Assembly (NCBI GenBank): GCA_002841115.1
Contig: PHEC01000023.1
Location: 1-63,263 of the forward strand
DNA length: 63,263 nt
DNA from: Alphaproteobacteria bacterium HGW-Alphaproteobacteria-6
GTDB lineage: Bacteria; Pseudomonadota; Alphaproteobacteria; Rhodobacterales; Rhodobacteraceae
Reading direction: 5' to 3'
This document shows, one piece after another, positions 19,061-28,950 of the stretch. Position 1 is the stretch's first letter. Each line of letters starts with the position of its first letter. A program made the position numbers and the translations under genes. The notes under the pieces are model-generated. The model saw only the letters and a program-made list of their open reading frames with translations. It made no database searches and was not told where the DNA came from.

Positions 19061-19799
19061 GGTCGCGATGGTCACCGGGGCATCGGACGGGATCGGCGCG
19101 GTCACCGCGGTCACCCTGGCGCGCGCCGGCTGGGACCTGGCGGTGCATTGCCGCGCCAACCGCGCCGGCGCCGAACGGACCGCGGCGGCGGTCAGCGCCG
19201 AAGGCGGGCGGGCGGTGATCCTGACGGCCGACCTGGCCGATCCCGCCGCCCCCGAGGCGCTTTTCACCGCCTTCGACGCCGCCTTCCCGCGGATCGACGC
19301 CCTGATCAACAACGCCGGCATCGTCGCGCCCAAGGCCCGGGTCGAGGCGATGACGCCCGACCGCCTCGCCCCGGTCTTCGCGGTCAACCTGGTCGCGCCC
19401 TTCCTGCTGGCCGGGGCGGCGGTGCGGCGCATGTCGACCGCGCGGGGCGGCGCCGGCGGGGTGATCGTCAATGTCTCGTCGGTCGCCGCCCGGCTCGGCT
19501 CGGCCGGCGAATATGTCGATTACGCCGCCGCCAAGGCCGGGCTCGACGCGCTGACCCTGGGGCTCGCGGCCGAGGTCGCGACCGAGGGCATCCGCGTCGT
19601 CACCGTCCGCCCCGGCGTGATCGCCACCGCCATCCATGCCAAGGGCGGCCAGCCCGGCCGCGAGGCGCGAATCGCCCCGCTGGTGCCGATGCGCCGTGCC
19701 GGCCGGCCCGAAGAGATCGCCGAGGCGATTGCCTGGCTCGTCTCCGACAATGCCAGTTACGTCACCGGATCGTTTCTGGATGTCAGCGGCGGACGCTGA
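19053..19799 (+). CDS. Short-chain dehydrogenase/reductase (FabG-like)
   Basis: This 248-residue Rossmann-fold oxidoreductase has the nucleotide motif TGASDGIG at 8-15, NNAG in the fourth strand, a catalytic serine in NVSSVAARLG, and Y157xxxK161 in YVDYAAAKAG. It probably uses NADP(H). It is often annotated as a 3-ketoacyl-ACP reductase, but the substrate cannot be told from sequence. The ATG at 19053 overlaps the pepN stop by 8 bp; a GTG at 19044 is also in frame. Confidence 0.92.
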   Translation: MRRVAMVTGASDGIGAVTAVTLARAGWDLAVHCRANRAGAERTAAAVSAEGGRAVILTADLADPAAPEALFTAFDAAFPRIDALINNAGIVAPKARVEAMTPDRLAPVFAVNLVAPFLLAGAAVRRMSTARGGAGGVIVNVSSVAARLGSAGEYVDYAAAKAGLDALTLGLAAEVATEGIRVVTVRPGVIATAIHAKGGQPGREARIAPLVPMRRAGRPEEIAEAIAWLVSDNASYVTGSFLDVSGGR

Positions 19800-19850
19800 G
19801 CGGCGCGCGACCGCCGGGATTTTCCAGCGCCCGGGGATTACAAAGGCGGC

Positions 19851-20264
19851 ATGGATGCAGAGCCCTTCGAATACCGCCGGCAAGCGCGCAACCCCCGCAC
19901 CTACATGGCGCTGGGTGTCGCCATGTCGGTCGTCTGGCTGGCCTTCGCGCTCGACCTGCGGCTTTCGGTGCGGGGGCTGGCGCTGATCTATCTGGCGCTG
20001 GTGCTGTGGCGGCTGGGTGCCAATCCGCGCACCGGCTTCCGGCTTGACCGACGCTCGTTGCGCTGGTTCGGGCCGCGCGGCCGCCGGATCATAGCACTTG
20101 GCGACCTGGCCAGCGTCACCGTCGGTCTTGGCGACAAAGGCGGGACGGTCTGCTTTCTCAACCTCGCCGACGGCCGGACCGAACCCTTGCCCGGCGCCGA
20201 GGCCTACGAGGTCGCGCGCCTGCGCCAGGAATTCGGTGCGCGCGGCGTGCCGGTCCATTCCTGA
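19851..20264 (+). CDS. Hypothetical two-helix membrane protein
   Basis: The 137-residue protein (MDAEPFEYRRQARNPRTYMA) has two transmembrane segments at about residues 17-35 and 38-55. A soluble C-terminal part of beta-strand character follows (LDRRSLRWFGPRGRRIIALG, then SVTVGLGDKGG), resembling a PH-like module on a membrane anchor. I do not recognise a named family. It lies 51 bp after the SDR gene on the same strand, facing the transglycosylase gene. Confidence 0.75.
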   Translation: MDAEPFEYRRQARNPRTYMALGVAMSVVWLAFALDLRLSVRGLALIYLALVLWRLGANPRTGFRLDRRSLRWFGPRGRRIIALGDLASVTVGLGDKGGTVCFLNLADGRTEPLPGAEAYEVARLRQEFGARGVPVHS

Positions 20265-20286
20265 AGGCGCCATTGCCGGCCGCGGC

Positions 20287-20886
20287 CTAGCGGCAATAGG
20301 CCTGTGCCCGGGTCCAGTCCGCCATCTCGGCGCGCTTGGCGGGGGCGCGCAGCGGCGCCCAGTCGCGGGCAATGCCGCGCCAGCCGCCCGAGCCGTCCGA
20401 GACGATCGCCCCGTCGCGCCCGACCTGCGCCGCCGCGATCCTGACCGCGCAGGCGAGGTTCGCGCCGCCATCGGTCAGCCCGGCACCCTCGGGCAGGTCG
20501 CAGCCATTGGCCCGTGCCGTCGCCGGCGCGATCTGCATCAGCCCGATCCAGCGCCCGCCGCCACCCTTGGCCCTCGGGTTCCAGGTGCTTTCATGCTTGG
20601 CCAGCGCCGAGAAGAGCCCGGCCCAGAAGGCGCGGCGGTCGGCCGCATCGGCGGCGGCATAGCCCGGGCAGAAGACCGCGACATCGGCCGGCACCATGGC
20701 TGCCAGCGCCGCGCCCTCGGCCCGCAGCGCGGCCAGCGTCGCCGCCGTCCAGTCCGCCGCCTCGGGCCGGTGATCCCAGCGCATCGCCGGCAGGACGCGA
20801 TCGGCCCGCGTCACCTCGGGGGCCGCACAGCCGGCAAGGGCCGCCAGCGCCAGCACGATCCCCGCGATTTCCCGGCGCAAGGCCAT
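20287..20886 (-). CDS. Lytic transglycosylase-like lipoprotein (SLT fold)
   Basis: The 199-residue exported lipoprotein has a signal peptide ending in LAALAGC with lipidated C20. The SLT-type catalytic glutamate is E99 in [20 protein letters not shown], followed by [10 protein letters not shown]. It should cleave peptidoglycan glycan strands in the periplasm. I start at 20886 ([10 protein letters not shown]), which has AAGGGG about 8 nt upstream; an ATG at 20895 is an alternative. Convergent with the small membrane protein gene. Confidence 0.87.
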   Translation of the reverse strand: MALRREIAGIVLALAALAGCAAPEVTRADRVLPAMRWDHRPEAADWTAATLAALRAEGAALAAMVPADVAVFCPGYAAADAADRRAFWAGLFSALAKHESTWNPRAKGGGGRWIGLMQIAPATARANGCDLPEGAGLTDGGANLACAVRIAAAQVGRDGAIVSDGSGGWRGIARDWAPLRAPAKRAEMADWTRAQAYCR

Positions 20887-21082
20887 CGACACCATCCCCT
20901 TGCCGGACAGCCGCCCGGTTTCGCGCGCACTCTGGCCTGCTGGCTTGCCCGGCGGCAAGCGCCGGCGTGACGCAGCGGCGGAAAGCCGCCAGACTGCCCG
21001 TGACCCTCGGCGGATGCCTGCCTCTTGCCCCGCGCCGCGCGCTGGCCTAAACCCGGCGGCGTTCCATGAAGGGTTCCGCACG

Positions 21083-22594
21083 ATGCTCGACCTCGCCTTT
21101 GAAGCCCCGAAACCCAAGGTCATCGCCGGCGCGAAAGCCGACTGGGAACTGGTGATCGGGCTTGAGGTTCACGCCCAGATCGCCTCGAAGGCCAAGCTCT
21201 TTTCCGGCGCCTCCACCGAGTTTGGCGCCGAGCCGAATTCATGCGTCGCCTTCGTCGATGCGGCGATGCCCGGCATGCTGCCCGTCATCAACGAATTCTG
21301 CGTCGAGCAGGCGGTGCGCACCGGGCTGGGCCTGAAGGCCGCGATCAATCTTGTCTCGGCCTTTGACCGCAAGAACTATTTCTACCCCGACCTGCCGCAG
21401 GGCTACCAGATCAGCCAGCTTTACGCGCCGATCGTCGGCGAGGGCGAGGTGATCGTCGAGATGGCTCCGGGCATCGCCCGCCGGGTCCGGATCGAGCGGA
21501 TCCATATCGAGCAGGACGCCGGCAAGTCGATCCACGACCTCGATCCGGCGATGTCCTTCGTCGATCTCAACCGCACCGGCGTCGCGCTGATGGAGATCGT
21601 CTCGCGCCCCGACATCCGCGGGCCCGAGGAAGCGGCGGCCTATGTGGCAAAGCTGCGCCAGATACTGCGCTACCTCGGCACCTGCGACGGCAACATGCAG
21701 AACGGCAACCTGCGCGCCGATGTCAACGTCTCGATCTGCCGGCCGGGCGATTATGAACGCTATCAGTCGACCCAGGATTTCAGCCATCTTGGCACCCGCT
21801 GCGAGATCAAGAACATGAACTCGATGCGCTTCATCCAGCAAGCCATCGAGTTTGAAGCAAGACGCCAGATCGCCATCGTCGAGGACGGCGGCACGGTGGT
21901 GCAGGAAACCCGCCTCTACGATCCCGACCGCGGCGAGACCCGCTCGATGCGCTCCAAGGAAGAGGCGCATGACTACCGCTACTTCCCCTGCCCCGACCTT
22001 CTGCCCTTGGAGATCGAGCAGGATTGGGTGGACGGGATCGCCGCCTCGATGCCGGAACTGCCCGATGCCAGGAAGGCGCGGTTCGTCGCCGATTATGGCG
22101 TCACCGACTATGATGCCGGCGTGCTGACCGCCGAGGTCGAGAACGCCGACTACTTCGAGGCGGTGGCGAAAGGGCGCGACGGCAAGCAGGCGGCGAACTG
22201 GGTGATCAACGAGCTGTTCGGGCGGCTGAACAGGGAAGGCCACGCCATCGCCGAAAGCCCGCTGTCGGCGGCGCAGCTTGGCGGAGTGCTCGACCTGATC
22301 GGATCGGGCGAAATCTCCGGCAAGATGGCCAAGGATCTTTTCGAGATCCTCTGGACGAGCGGCGGCGATCCGGCCGAGGTGGCCGCGGCGCGCGGGATGA
22401 AGCAGGTCACCGACAGCGGCGCGATCGAGGCGGCGGTCGATGCGGTGATCGCCGCCAACCCCGAGCAGGTGGAAAAGGCGCGCGCCAATCCCAAGCTGGC
22501 CGGCTGGTTCACCGGCCAGGTGCTGAAGGCGACCGGCGGCAAGGCCAATCCGGCGGCGGTCAACCAGATCGTGGCGAAAAAGCTCGGGCTCTGA
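21083..22594 (+). CDS. gatB: Aspartyl/glutamyl-tRNA(Asn/Gln) amidotransferase subunit B
   Basis: This 503-residue subunit of the GatCAB complex activates misacylated Glu-tRNA(Gln) or Asp-tRNA(Asn) for amidation. Key blocks are [73 protein letters not shown] and [15 protein letters not shown] in the C-terminal YqeY-like tail. The ATG at 21083 follows GAAGGG. gatA and gatC are not in the window. Confidence 0.97.
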   Translation: MLDLAFEAPKPKVIAGAKADWELVIGLEVHAQIASKAKLFSGASTEFGAEPNSCVAFVDAAMPGMLPVINEFCVEQAVRTGLGLKAAINLVSAFDRKNYFYPDLPQGYQISQLYAPIVGEGEVIVEMAPGIARRVRIERIHIEQDAGKSIHDLDPAMSFVDLNRTGVALMEIVSRPDIRGPEEAAAYVAKLRQILRYLGTCDGNMQNGNLRADVNVSICRPGDYERYQSTQDFSHLGTRCEIKNMNSMRFIQQAIEFEARRQIAIVEDGGTVVQETRLYDPDRGETRSMRSKEEAHDYRYFPCPDLLPLEIEQDWVDGIAASMPELPDARKARFVADYGVTDYDAGVLTAEVENADYFEAVAKGRDGKQAANWVINELFGRLNREGHAIAESPLSAAQLGGVLDLIGSGEISGKMAKDLFEILWTSGGDPAEVAAARGMKQVTDSGAIEAAVDAVIAANPEQVEKARANPKLAGWFTGQVLKATGGKANPAAVNQIVAKKLGL

Positions 22595-22730
22595 TCGCGC
22601 GGCAGGCGCTTGATCGGTGGGATTTCGCGCCTGTGGCAATGGCGCCAGTCCCGGCCGGCAATCGTGCAGGAAGCGGTGGCGGCGGGCCGGCAGCTCGGCT
22701 AGTTTGGCGGGGTTGCCGATCGAGGATGTC

Positions 22731-23077
22731 ATGCCGTCATATGAATACAAGGTGGTTCCGGCCCCGGTGCGCGGCGAGAAGGCGCGCGGCCTGAAGACCG
22801 CGCCGAAACGCTGCCGGCCGAAGAGCGCGAGGGGCTGATGCGCCGCACCACGGTCTATCACAACGTCCTGGTCTTTCGCCGCGCGCTGTCCGCCGCGGCG
22901 GCGGCACCGGCGCGGCCCGGCGCCGGTGCCGCCCTCAGCGTCGTCGCGCCGACCGGCGAGGCGCCGCGGCTGACTGCGCCTGCCACGTCGGCGGACAGCG
23001 ACGGGGTCGCGCCGAAGCTCGGCCCGGCTTCCGCTGCCGAGGCGGATCAGGCGCGCGATCGCGGCGCCGCCGGCTGA
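22731..23077 (+). pseudogene. Decayed DUF4177 gene with internal deletion and frameshift
   Basis: From the ATG at 22731 the frame reads MPSYEYKVVPAPVRGEKARG, then LKTA, the start of a DUF4177-type protein. It then runs into nonsense and a stop (TGA at 22836-22838). From about 22802 another frame reads AETLPAEEREGL, MRRTTVYHNVLVFRRAL and continues to a stop at 23075-23077; this is the family's C-terminal half. The family block normally between them (RFA..L..L...GWE) is absent. The simplest reading is a deletion of roughly 70-80 bp with a frame change, leaving a pseudogene. The long Ala/Pro-rich tail is unlike the usual short ending. Confidence 0.72.
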
Positions 23078-23160
23078 TTGCGCCCCGCTCGGCGCCGCCG
23101 GTTGATTGTGCGTCGCCTGGCGCCGCGGGCTGATTGTGCGTCGCCTGGCGCCGCGGGCCT
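23063..23160. repeat. 28-bp tandem repeat, about 3.5 copies
   Basis: Three 28-bp units of the form GGCGCCGCSGGYTGATTG plus ten bases, and a partial fourth, start at 23063, 23091, 23119 and 23147. The stop codon of the decayed DUF4177 frame lies in the first unit. There are no unique spacers, so it is not a CRISPR array. Confidence 0.9.
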
Positions 23161-23315
23161 TGCCCGCCATCATCCCCGGCAACCGTCCGCCGCGCATTAT
23201 CGCGCGAGATTGCGCCTTTCACTGCGGCTTTCTGCCACTTGCCTCTTCAAAGCCGCGCCGAAAGGGCTAAACTCGGCGGTCCGAGTCGGAATGGCATGAG
23301 TCCGGGAACCTTTTG

Positions 23316-23942
23316 ATGAGCCAGCGCGATCCCTTCGGTTTCGACATCTCGGCCGCTTCCGACAAGAAGCGGCGCACCAAGGGGCGTCGCGGCATGTCCG
23401 GCGCCTTCGAGACCTCGACGCGGGCCTGCGACCACGCCGGCTGCGTCGAGGCCGGGCAGTACCGGGCACCGAAATCGCCCGACCAGCTTGACGAGTATTT
23501 CTGGTTCTGCCGCGATCACATCCGTGAATACAATCTCAAGTGGAACTTCTTCCAGGGCTCCAGCGACGAGGATTTCCAGAAATTCCTCGACAAGGACCGG
23601 GTCTGGGGCCGCGAGACCAAACCCTTCGGCAAGCGTGGCGACGAGGATCGCGCCTGGCAGCGCCTCGGGGTCGAGGATCCGATGGAGATCCTCGGCGCCA
23701 ACGCCACCCAGAATCCGGGCCGTTCGGCCGGGCGCAAGCTGCCGCCGACCGAGCGCCGGGCGCTGGATATCCTTGAAGCCCGCGACAGCTGGAGCAAGGT
23801 CGAGATCCGCCGGCAATACAAGTCCCTGGTCAAGGACCTGCACCCGGACATGAACGGCGGCGACCGTTCGGACGAGGACCGGTTGCAGGAGGTGGTCTGG
23901 GCCTGGGACCAGTTGAAGGACAGCCGCAACTTCAAGGAGTGA
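23316..23942 (+). CDS. J-domain (DnaJ-like) protein
   Basis: The 208-residue product has a C-terminal J domain (about 148-205): RRALDILEARDSWSKVEIRR followed by QYKSLVKDLHPDMNGGDRSD, with the essential HPD tripeptide that stimulates DnaK-type ATPases. The N-terminal part carries cysteines (CDHAGC and FWFCRDH) and is specific to alphaproteobacteria. The start is the ATG at 23316; the TTG at 23313 is an alternative. Genes of this type commonly stand just upstream of cobS in Rhodobacteraceae, as here, although a minus-strand msrB gene is wedged between them. Confidence 0.9.
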   Translation: MSQRDPFGFDISAASDKKRRTKGRRGMSGAFETSTRACDHAGCVEAGQYRAPKSPDQLDEYFWFCRDHIREYNLKWNFFQGSSDEDFQKFLDKDRVWGRETKPFGKRGDEDRAWQRLGVEDPMEILGANATQNPGRSAGRKLPPTERRALDILEARDSWSKVEIRRQYKSLVKDLHPDMNGGDRSDEDRLQEVVWAWDQLKDSRNFKE

Positions 23943-23956
23943 TCCCCGGCAGTGAG

Positions 23957-24004
23957 CGGGGGCGCTGCCCCCACGCCCCCGAGGTATTTTCGCCAAGATG
24001 AAAG
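23957..24004 (+). repeat. Palindromic GC-rich intergenic repeat, copy 3
   Basis: A GGGGG-cgctg-CCCCC dyad is followed by CCCCCGAGGTATTTTCGC and CAAGATGAAAG. It lies between the convergent J-domain and msrB genes, where the dyad may help terminate transcription. Confidence 0.7.
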
Positions 24005-24083
24005 GGGGGGATTCCGGGCGGCGGCGAATGCGCTGCGGACCACCCCGGATCACCTGAAGCGCCGCCGGGCGGGGCGGGCGGGG

Positions 24084-24572
24084 TCAGGTCGCGCGGAAGA
24101 CCAGCGCCACGCCGTTCAGGCAGTGGCGCAGGCCCGTCGGCTGGGGGCCATCGGCGAAGACATGGCCGAGATGGCCACCGCAGCGGGCGCAATGCACCTC
24201 GGTCCGGGCCAGGAACCAGGCGTAGTCCTGGCGCAGCCCGACCGCGCCGGGCAGGCTTTGCGAAAAGCTCGGCCAGCCGGTGCCGCTGTCGTATTTGTCG
24301 GCCGAGGCATAGACTGCCTGATCGCAACCGGCGCAATGGAAGATGCCGGCGCGTTTTTCACGGTCGAGCGGGCTTGAGAACGGCGGCTCGGTCGCTTCCT
24401 CGCGCAGGACGGCGAATTGCTCGGGTGTCAGGATCGCGCGCCATTCGGCCTCGCTGTGCTGCACGGTGAAGGGTTCGGCGGCGCGGGCGGTGCCGCGCAT
24501 CGCGGTGCCGGCCAGGGCGGCCAGTGCCAGCCGTCCCGCGCCCTGGGCAAGAAATCCGCGGCGTGTGGTCAT
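24084..24572 (-). CDS. msrB: Tat-exported peptide methionine-(R)-sulfoxide reductase MsrB
   Basis: The enzyme reduces methionine-R-sulfoxide in proteins. The 162-residue product opens with a twin-arginine signal ([20 protein letters not shown]), so it is probably folded before export to the periplasm. The zinc site is C80/C83 (CAGC) and C128/C131 (CARC). The catalytic cysteine is C151 in [11 protein letters not shown]. The ATG at 24572 begins the Tat motif directly. It lies opposite to its neighbours: convergent with the J-domain gene and divergent from cobS. Confidence 0.94.
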   Translation of the reverse strand: MTTRRGFLAQGAGRLALAALAGTAMRGTARAAEPFTVQHSEAEWRAILTPEQFAVLREEATEPPFSSPLDREKRAGIFHCAGCDQAVYASADKYDSGTGWPSFSQSLPGAVGLRQDYAWFLARTEVHCARCGGHLGHVFADGPQPTGLRHCLNGVALVFRAT

Positions 24573-24774
24573 TGCTCCGGTCCTTCGTCTGGCTTTCGCT
24601 GTCGGATCAGAAGATGCGCCGGCCGCGGCGCAAATACCAATGACAACCCGGTCGCGCCGGCTCACACCTGCTCGACCGGGCCGCGAGCGGGGCGCCCGCC
24701 CGCCCTTGCACCCCCGCGCGATATGTTCCATCAATCGCGGGTGGCGCGCCCCGGCCCGTGGGCGCATTCAGGAC

Positions 24775-25761
24775 ATGGCGGACGGTATGCTGGATCAGAA
24801 CACGAAACCCACCGAGGAACTCTCTGTCCGGGAGGTTTTCGGCATCGACACCGAGATGAAGGTCAAGGGCTTTGCCGAGCGCACCGACCGCGTGCCCGAG
24901 CGTGATCCGACCTACAAGTTCGACCCCGACACCACGCTCGCCATCCTTGCCGGCTTTGCCTACAACCGCCGCCTGATGATCCAGGGCTATCACGGCACCG
25001 GCAAGTCGACCCATATCGAGCAGGTCGCGGCCCATCTCAACTGGCCCTGCGTGCGGGTCAACCTCGACAGCCACATCAGCCGGATCGACCTGATCGGCAA
25101 GGATGCGATCAAGTTGCGCGACGGCAAGCAGGTGACCGAGTTCCACGAGGGCATCCTGCCCTGGGCGTTGCGCAATCCCGTCGCCATCGTCTTTGACGAA
25201 TACGACGCCGGCCGCCCCGACGTGATGTTCGTGATCCAGCGGGTGCTGGAGCATGACGGCAAGCTGACGCTTCTCGATCAGAACGAGATCATCACGCCGA
25301 ACCCCTATTTCCGGCTTTTCGCCACCTCGAACACGGTCGGGCTTGGCGATACCACCGGGCTTTACCACGGGGTCCAGCAGATCAACCAGGCGCAGATGGA
25401 TCGCTGGAGCCTGGTGGCAACGCTGAACTACCTGTCCCACGACGCCGAGGCGGCGATCGTGCTGGCCAAGAACCCGCATTACAACACCGAGAAGGGCCGC
25501 AAGACGATTTCCCAGATGGTGACGGTTGCCGACCTCACGCGCACCGCCTTCATGAACGGAGATCTCTCCACCGTCATGTCGCCGCGAACCTGCATCAACT
25601 GGGCCCAGAACGCCGAGATCTTCCGCAACACCGGCTATGCCTTCCGCCTCACCTTCCTCAACAAATGCGACGAGCTGGAGCGCCAGACCGTGGCCGAGTT
25701 CTACCAGCGCTGCTTCGACGAGGAACTGCCGGAAAGTGCGGCGAGCCAGAGTATCAGGTAA
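24775..25761 (+). CDS. cobS: Aerobic cobaltochelatase subunit CobS
   Basis: This 328-residue AAA+ ATPase works with CobT and CobN to insert cobalt into hydrogenobyrinic acid a,c-diamide in aerobic vitamin B12 synthesis. Walker A is GYHGTGKST at 71-79. The Walker B region is [18 protein letters not shown]. Sensor-type [20 protein letters not shown] follows. The start at 24775 ([11 protein letters not shown]) was chosen; an ATG at 24787 is also possible. cobT follows 92 bp downstream. Confidence 0.96.
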   Translation: MADGMLDQNTKPTEELSVREVFGIDTEMKVKGFAERTDRVPERDPTYKFDPDTTLAILAGFAYNRRLMIQGYHGTGKSTHIEQVAAHLNWPCVRVNLDSHISRIDLIGKDAIKLRDGKQVTEFHEGILPWALRNPVAIVFDEYDAGRPDVMFVIQRVLEHDGKLTLLDQNEIITPNPYFRLFATSNTVGLGDTTGLYHGVQQINQAQMDRWSLVATLNYLSHDAEAAIVLAKNPHYNTEKGRKTISQMVTVADLTRTAFMNGDLSTVMSPRTCINWAQNAEIFRNTGYAFRLTFLNKCDELERQTVAEFYQRCFDEELPESAASQSIR

Positions 25762-25853
25762 GGCCGAAGTGCTTGTCGAGCCTTGCCGGCCCTTCTCGCG
25801 TCGCACCACGAGGAGAACCCGCAACGGCACGATGAGTGGAGGTTGATGGATCA

Positions 25854-27725
25854 ATGCCGATGAAGCCCACCGACAACCCCGCCGATCCGTTCAAGAAGGC
25901 CCTCGCCGAGGCCACCAGGACCATGGCCGACGACCCGGAATTGACGGTCACTTATTCGGTCGATCCGCCCGGCATGACCGCCGATACGATGCGCCTGCCG
26001 CAGGTCTCGCGCCGGATGACCCGCGACGAGGTCTTGATTGCGCGCGGCACGGCCGACGCCTTCGCGCTGCGCCACCGCCACCACGACGAAGGCGTCGCGG
26101 CGAAATATGCCCCCCAGGGCCCGATGGCGCGCGACCTGATGGAGGCGATGGAGACCGCGCGCTGCGAGGCGGTCGGCGCCCGCGCGATGCCCGGCACCGC
26201 CGGCAATATCGATGCGCGCATCGGCGCCGAGGCCGAGCGTCGGGGCTATGGCCAGATCCGCGCCGCGCAGGATGCGCCGCTCGCCCAGGCGGCGGGCTAT
26301 CTGGTGCGCCATCTTGCCACCGGGCGCGCGATGCCGCCGGGGGCGGCCAATGTCATGGATCTCTGGCGCCCCTTCATCGAGGAGCAGGCCGGCGGCACGC
26401 TCGACCATCTGTCCGAGGTGCTGGCCGATCAGGCCGGCTTTGCCCGGCTCGCCCGCCAGGTGATCCGCGACCTTGGCTACGGCGACCAGCTCGGTGACGA
26501 CCCGGACGAGGCCGAGGATGACGAGGGCGGCGACGAGGGGCAGGAGGATCAGGAAAGCCCCGACAGCGAGGAGGGCGACGACCAGTCCGAGGAAGCCGAC
26601 GCCAGCCCCGAGCGCAGCCAGGACCAGGAGGACGACCCGAGCCAGGCCGAGGTCGCGATGGACGACATGGCCGAGGCCGAGGACGGCGAAGAGGCCGAGA
26701 TGCCCGACGGCGAGGCGCCGCTGGAGCCGCCGCCCCCCGCCCCCCATTCCGACGCCGACCCCAATTACACCGTCTACACCACCGATTTCGACGAGGAGAT
26801 CCGCGCCGAGGATCTGGCCGAGCCGGCCGAACTGGCCCGGCTGCGCGCCTATCTCGACCAGCAGCTCGATCCCCTGAAGGGCGCGGTCGGCCGGCTCGCC
26901 AACAAGTTGCAGCGCCGGCTTCAGGCCCAGCAGAACCGTTCTTGGGAGTTTGACCGCGAAGAGGGCATTCTCGATGCCGGCCGGCTGGCCCGCGTGGTCG
27001 CGAACCCGACCACGCCCCTCAGCTTCAAGGTCGAGAAGGACACCGAGTTTCGCGATACCGTGGTGACGCTGCTTCTGGACAACTCCGGCTCGATGCGCGG
27101 CCGGCCGATTTCGATCGCGGCGATCTCGGCCGATGTGCTGGCGCGCACGCTGGAACGCTGCCAGGTCAAGGTCGAGATCCTCGGCTTCACCACCCGCGCC
27201 TGGAAGGGCGGGCAGGCGCGCGAGCGCTGGCTGGCGGCGGGGCGGGCAAGCCAGCCGGGGCGGCTCAATGACCTGCGCCACATCGTCTACAAGGCGGCCG
27301 ATGCGCCCTGGCGCCGGGTCCGCGCCAATCTCGGGCTGATGATGAAGGAGGGCCTTCTGAAGGAGAACATCGACGGCGAGGCGCTGGAATGGGCGCATCG
27401 GCGGATGATCGGGCGGCCCGAGGTGCGCAAGATCCTGATGGTGATTTCCGACGGGGCGCCGGTGGACGACTCGACCCTGTCGGTCAACCCGGCGAACTAC
27501 CTTGAAAAGCACCTGCGCGACGTGATCGCCATGGTCGAGCGGCGCCGCGCGGTCGAACTGATCGCGATCGGCATCGGCCATGACGTGACCCGCTATTACC
27601 AGCGCGCGGTGACGATCACCGATGTGGAACAGCTTGCCGGCGCGATGACCGAACAGTTGGCCTCGCTTTTCGACAGCGACCCACGGGCGCGGGCGCGGAT
27701 GGTCGGGATCCGGAAGGCGGGGTAA
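25854..27725 (+). CDS. cobT: Aerobic cobaltochelatase subunit CobT
   Basis: This 623-residue partner of CobS is needed for ATP-dependent cobalt insertion. The N-terminal part is alpha-helical. Residues about 216-302 are a very acidic, low-complexity linker rich in Asp/Glu. The C-terminal von Willebrand A domain carries the MIDAS motif DNSGS at 409-413 ([16 protein letters not shown]). The linker contrast between an AAA+ subunit and a MIDAS subunit mirrors magnesium chelatase BchI/BchD. The start at 25854 has GGAGG 11 nt upstream, which favours it over the in-frame GTG at 25836. Confidence 0.95.
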   Translation: MPMKPTDNPADPFKKALAEATRTMADDPELTVTYSVDPPGMTADTMRLPQVSRRMTRDEVLIARGTADAFALRHRHHDEGVAAKYAPQGPMARDLMEAMETARCEAVGARAMPGTAGNIDARIGAEAERRGYGQIRAAQDAPLAQAAGYLVRHLATGRAMPPGAANVMDLWRPFIEEQAGGTLDHLSEVLADQAGFARLARQVIRDLGYGDQLGDDPDEAEDDEGGDEGQEDQESPDSEEGDDQSEEADASPERSQDQEDDPSQAEVAMDDMAEAEDGEEAEMPDGEAPLEPPPPAPHSDADPNYTVYTTDFDEEIRAEDLAEPAELARLRAYLDQQLDPLKGAVGRLANKLQRRLQAQQNRSWEFDREEGILDAGRLARVVANPTTPLSFKVEKDTEFRDTVVTLLLDNSGSMRGRPISIAAISADVLARTLERCQVKVEILGFTTRAWKGGQARERWLAAGRASQPGRLNDLRHIVYKAADAPWRRVRANLGLMMKEGLLKENIDGEALEWAHRRMIGRPEVRKILMVISDGAPVDDSTLSVNPANYLEKHLRDVIAMVERRRAVELIAIGIGHDVTRYYQRAVTITDVEQLAGAMTEQLASLFDSDPRARARMVGIRKAG

Positions 27726-27829
27726 GCGGCCGCGGAGAAAACCGCCAGATTTTCGCCCTTTTCGCGATCTATCCAGACAATCGTCACGATTCCCGCGACG
27801 GCACCTGAGACCGCGAAAGACGATAGGCG

Positions 27830-28868
27830 ATGGCCCTGCTCACCCCCCTGATGAAGGCAATCACCGGCCTTCTGTGGTTGTCCGCCAGCGTCCTGAACAT
27901 GGATTCAGCCTGGTCGGCGGTAGCGACGCGGACCTTCGACGCCCATGGCCTCGGCCTGATCGGGCGCTTTGTCGCCTACACCGCGGTCGGCCTGTGGTTC
28001 CTGCTGCCCGGACTTTTCGACCGCAGCCTTGCGCGCCTGAGCACCGGTCCGGGGCGGCTTGTGCTCGATCTTCTTCTGCTCGGGCTCGGGATCTGGCTTG
28101 CGAGCTACTGGCTTTATCTTGCCATCGCACCGGACTCGTTTCTCGCGGCATACCTGCCCCGGCCGCAGATCCTCGCCATCGGCATCTTCTGGGGCCTCGG
28201 CTATCTGGCGGCTTTCCTCTGGCCCGGCTACGCCTTTCGCCGCTTTGCCCCCGCCGCCCTTCCCGCCCCGGCGCAAGGTGCCGGCGCCAATATCGCGGCG
28301 CTGACGGAAACGGCCCCGCCCTTGCCATCGGTGGCGCGGCAGGTCGGCCGGTTCCGCGCGACGCTGATGCTTGCCGCAGTAGTGCCGATCGTCCTTGGCT
28401 TGCCCGGCTTCGCCTTTGCCATCTGGATGCCCTCGGCCGAGACGCTGGCACTGGCGGATCGCTGGTGGCTGGTCGCAATCGCCGCGACGGTGCTGGCGAT
28501 GGCGATCGGCACGCATGGCGCGACCCTGCACCTCAATGCCGCGCGCCTGCGCACGCAGGGCCAGGCGAAGGTCGTGCTTCTCGGCGCCACGGCCATATTC
28601 TCGGCGATCGCGATGACCCCGTTCCTGACCAAGACCCTGCCCTGGGCCTGGTCCTTCGCGGCGGGGGCAGAGCCGGTCAGCGTCATGGTCGCAGGGATGC
28701 GACCATGTGGTGACGGTGGCCTGGCCCGCCGATCCGTCGCGGACGGCGACGATCTGCGAGGTGCCGCGCGATCTCTGGCAGTCGCTGCAGCCGGGTGACC
28801 GGCTTCGCCTTTCGGGGAGGGGCAACCACTGGGGGTTGACCTACGCCGAGGTCGCGCGCGCCGACTGA
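27830..28868 (+). pseudogene. Multi-pass membrane protein gene with a C-terminal frameshift
   Basis: From the ATG at 27830 a hydrophobic protein with about six transmembrane helices runs normally to SVMVAG near 28693. The frame then becomes Arg/Gly-rich and stops at 28796-28798. In the +1-shifted frame, 28701-28868 reads DHVVTVAWPADPSRTATICE, VPRDLWQSLQPGDRLRLSGR and GNHWGLTYAEVARAD, then TGA, which looks like genuine protein. Removing one G from the GGG at 28694-28696 would join the two as VAGCDHVV, giving 345 residues. Either the gene is frameshifted or the run was misread. The C-terminal module looks like the DUF3592 type; the function is unknown. The remaining 322-residue product may still insert in the membrane. 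Confidence 0.75.
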
Positions 28869-28950
28869 GCACGGCTTGCCCCGGCGCAAGGATCGCGGCA
28901 CTGTGGCCCCGATGGCGCCCGGCGGGCGTCCTTTTCATCGGGGGCCCGCG

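Noticed and set aside
16442..19471. 1009-residue minus-strand open frame over pepN
   Set aside because: No recognisable domain and directly antisense to aminopeptidase N, which has all its motifs.
22595..22730. Possible ~30-residue gene ending in SRPAIVQEAVAAGRQLG after gatB
   Set aside because: Only a TTG start, no ribosome site and no family recognised; it could be a gene remnant but there is too little to support it.
23063..23160. 28-bp repeats as a possible CRISPR array
   Set aside because: The units are contiguous with no spacers and no cas genes are nearby.
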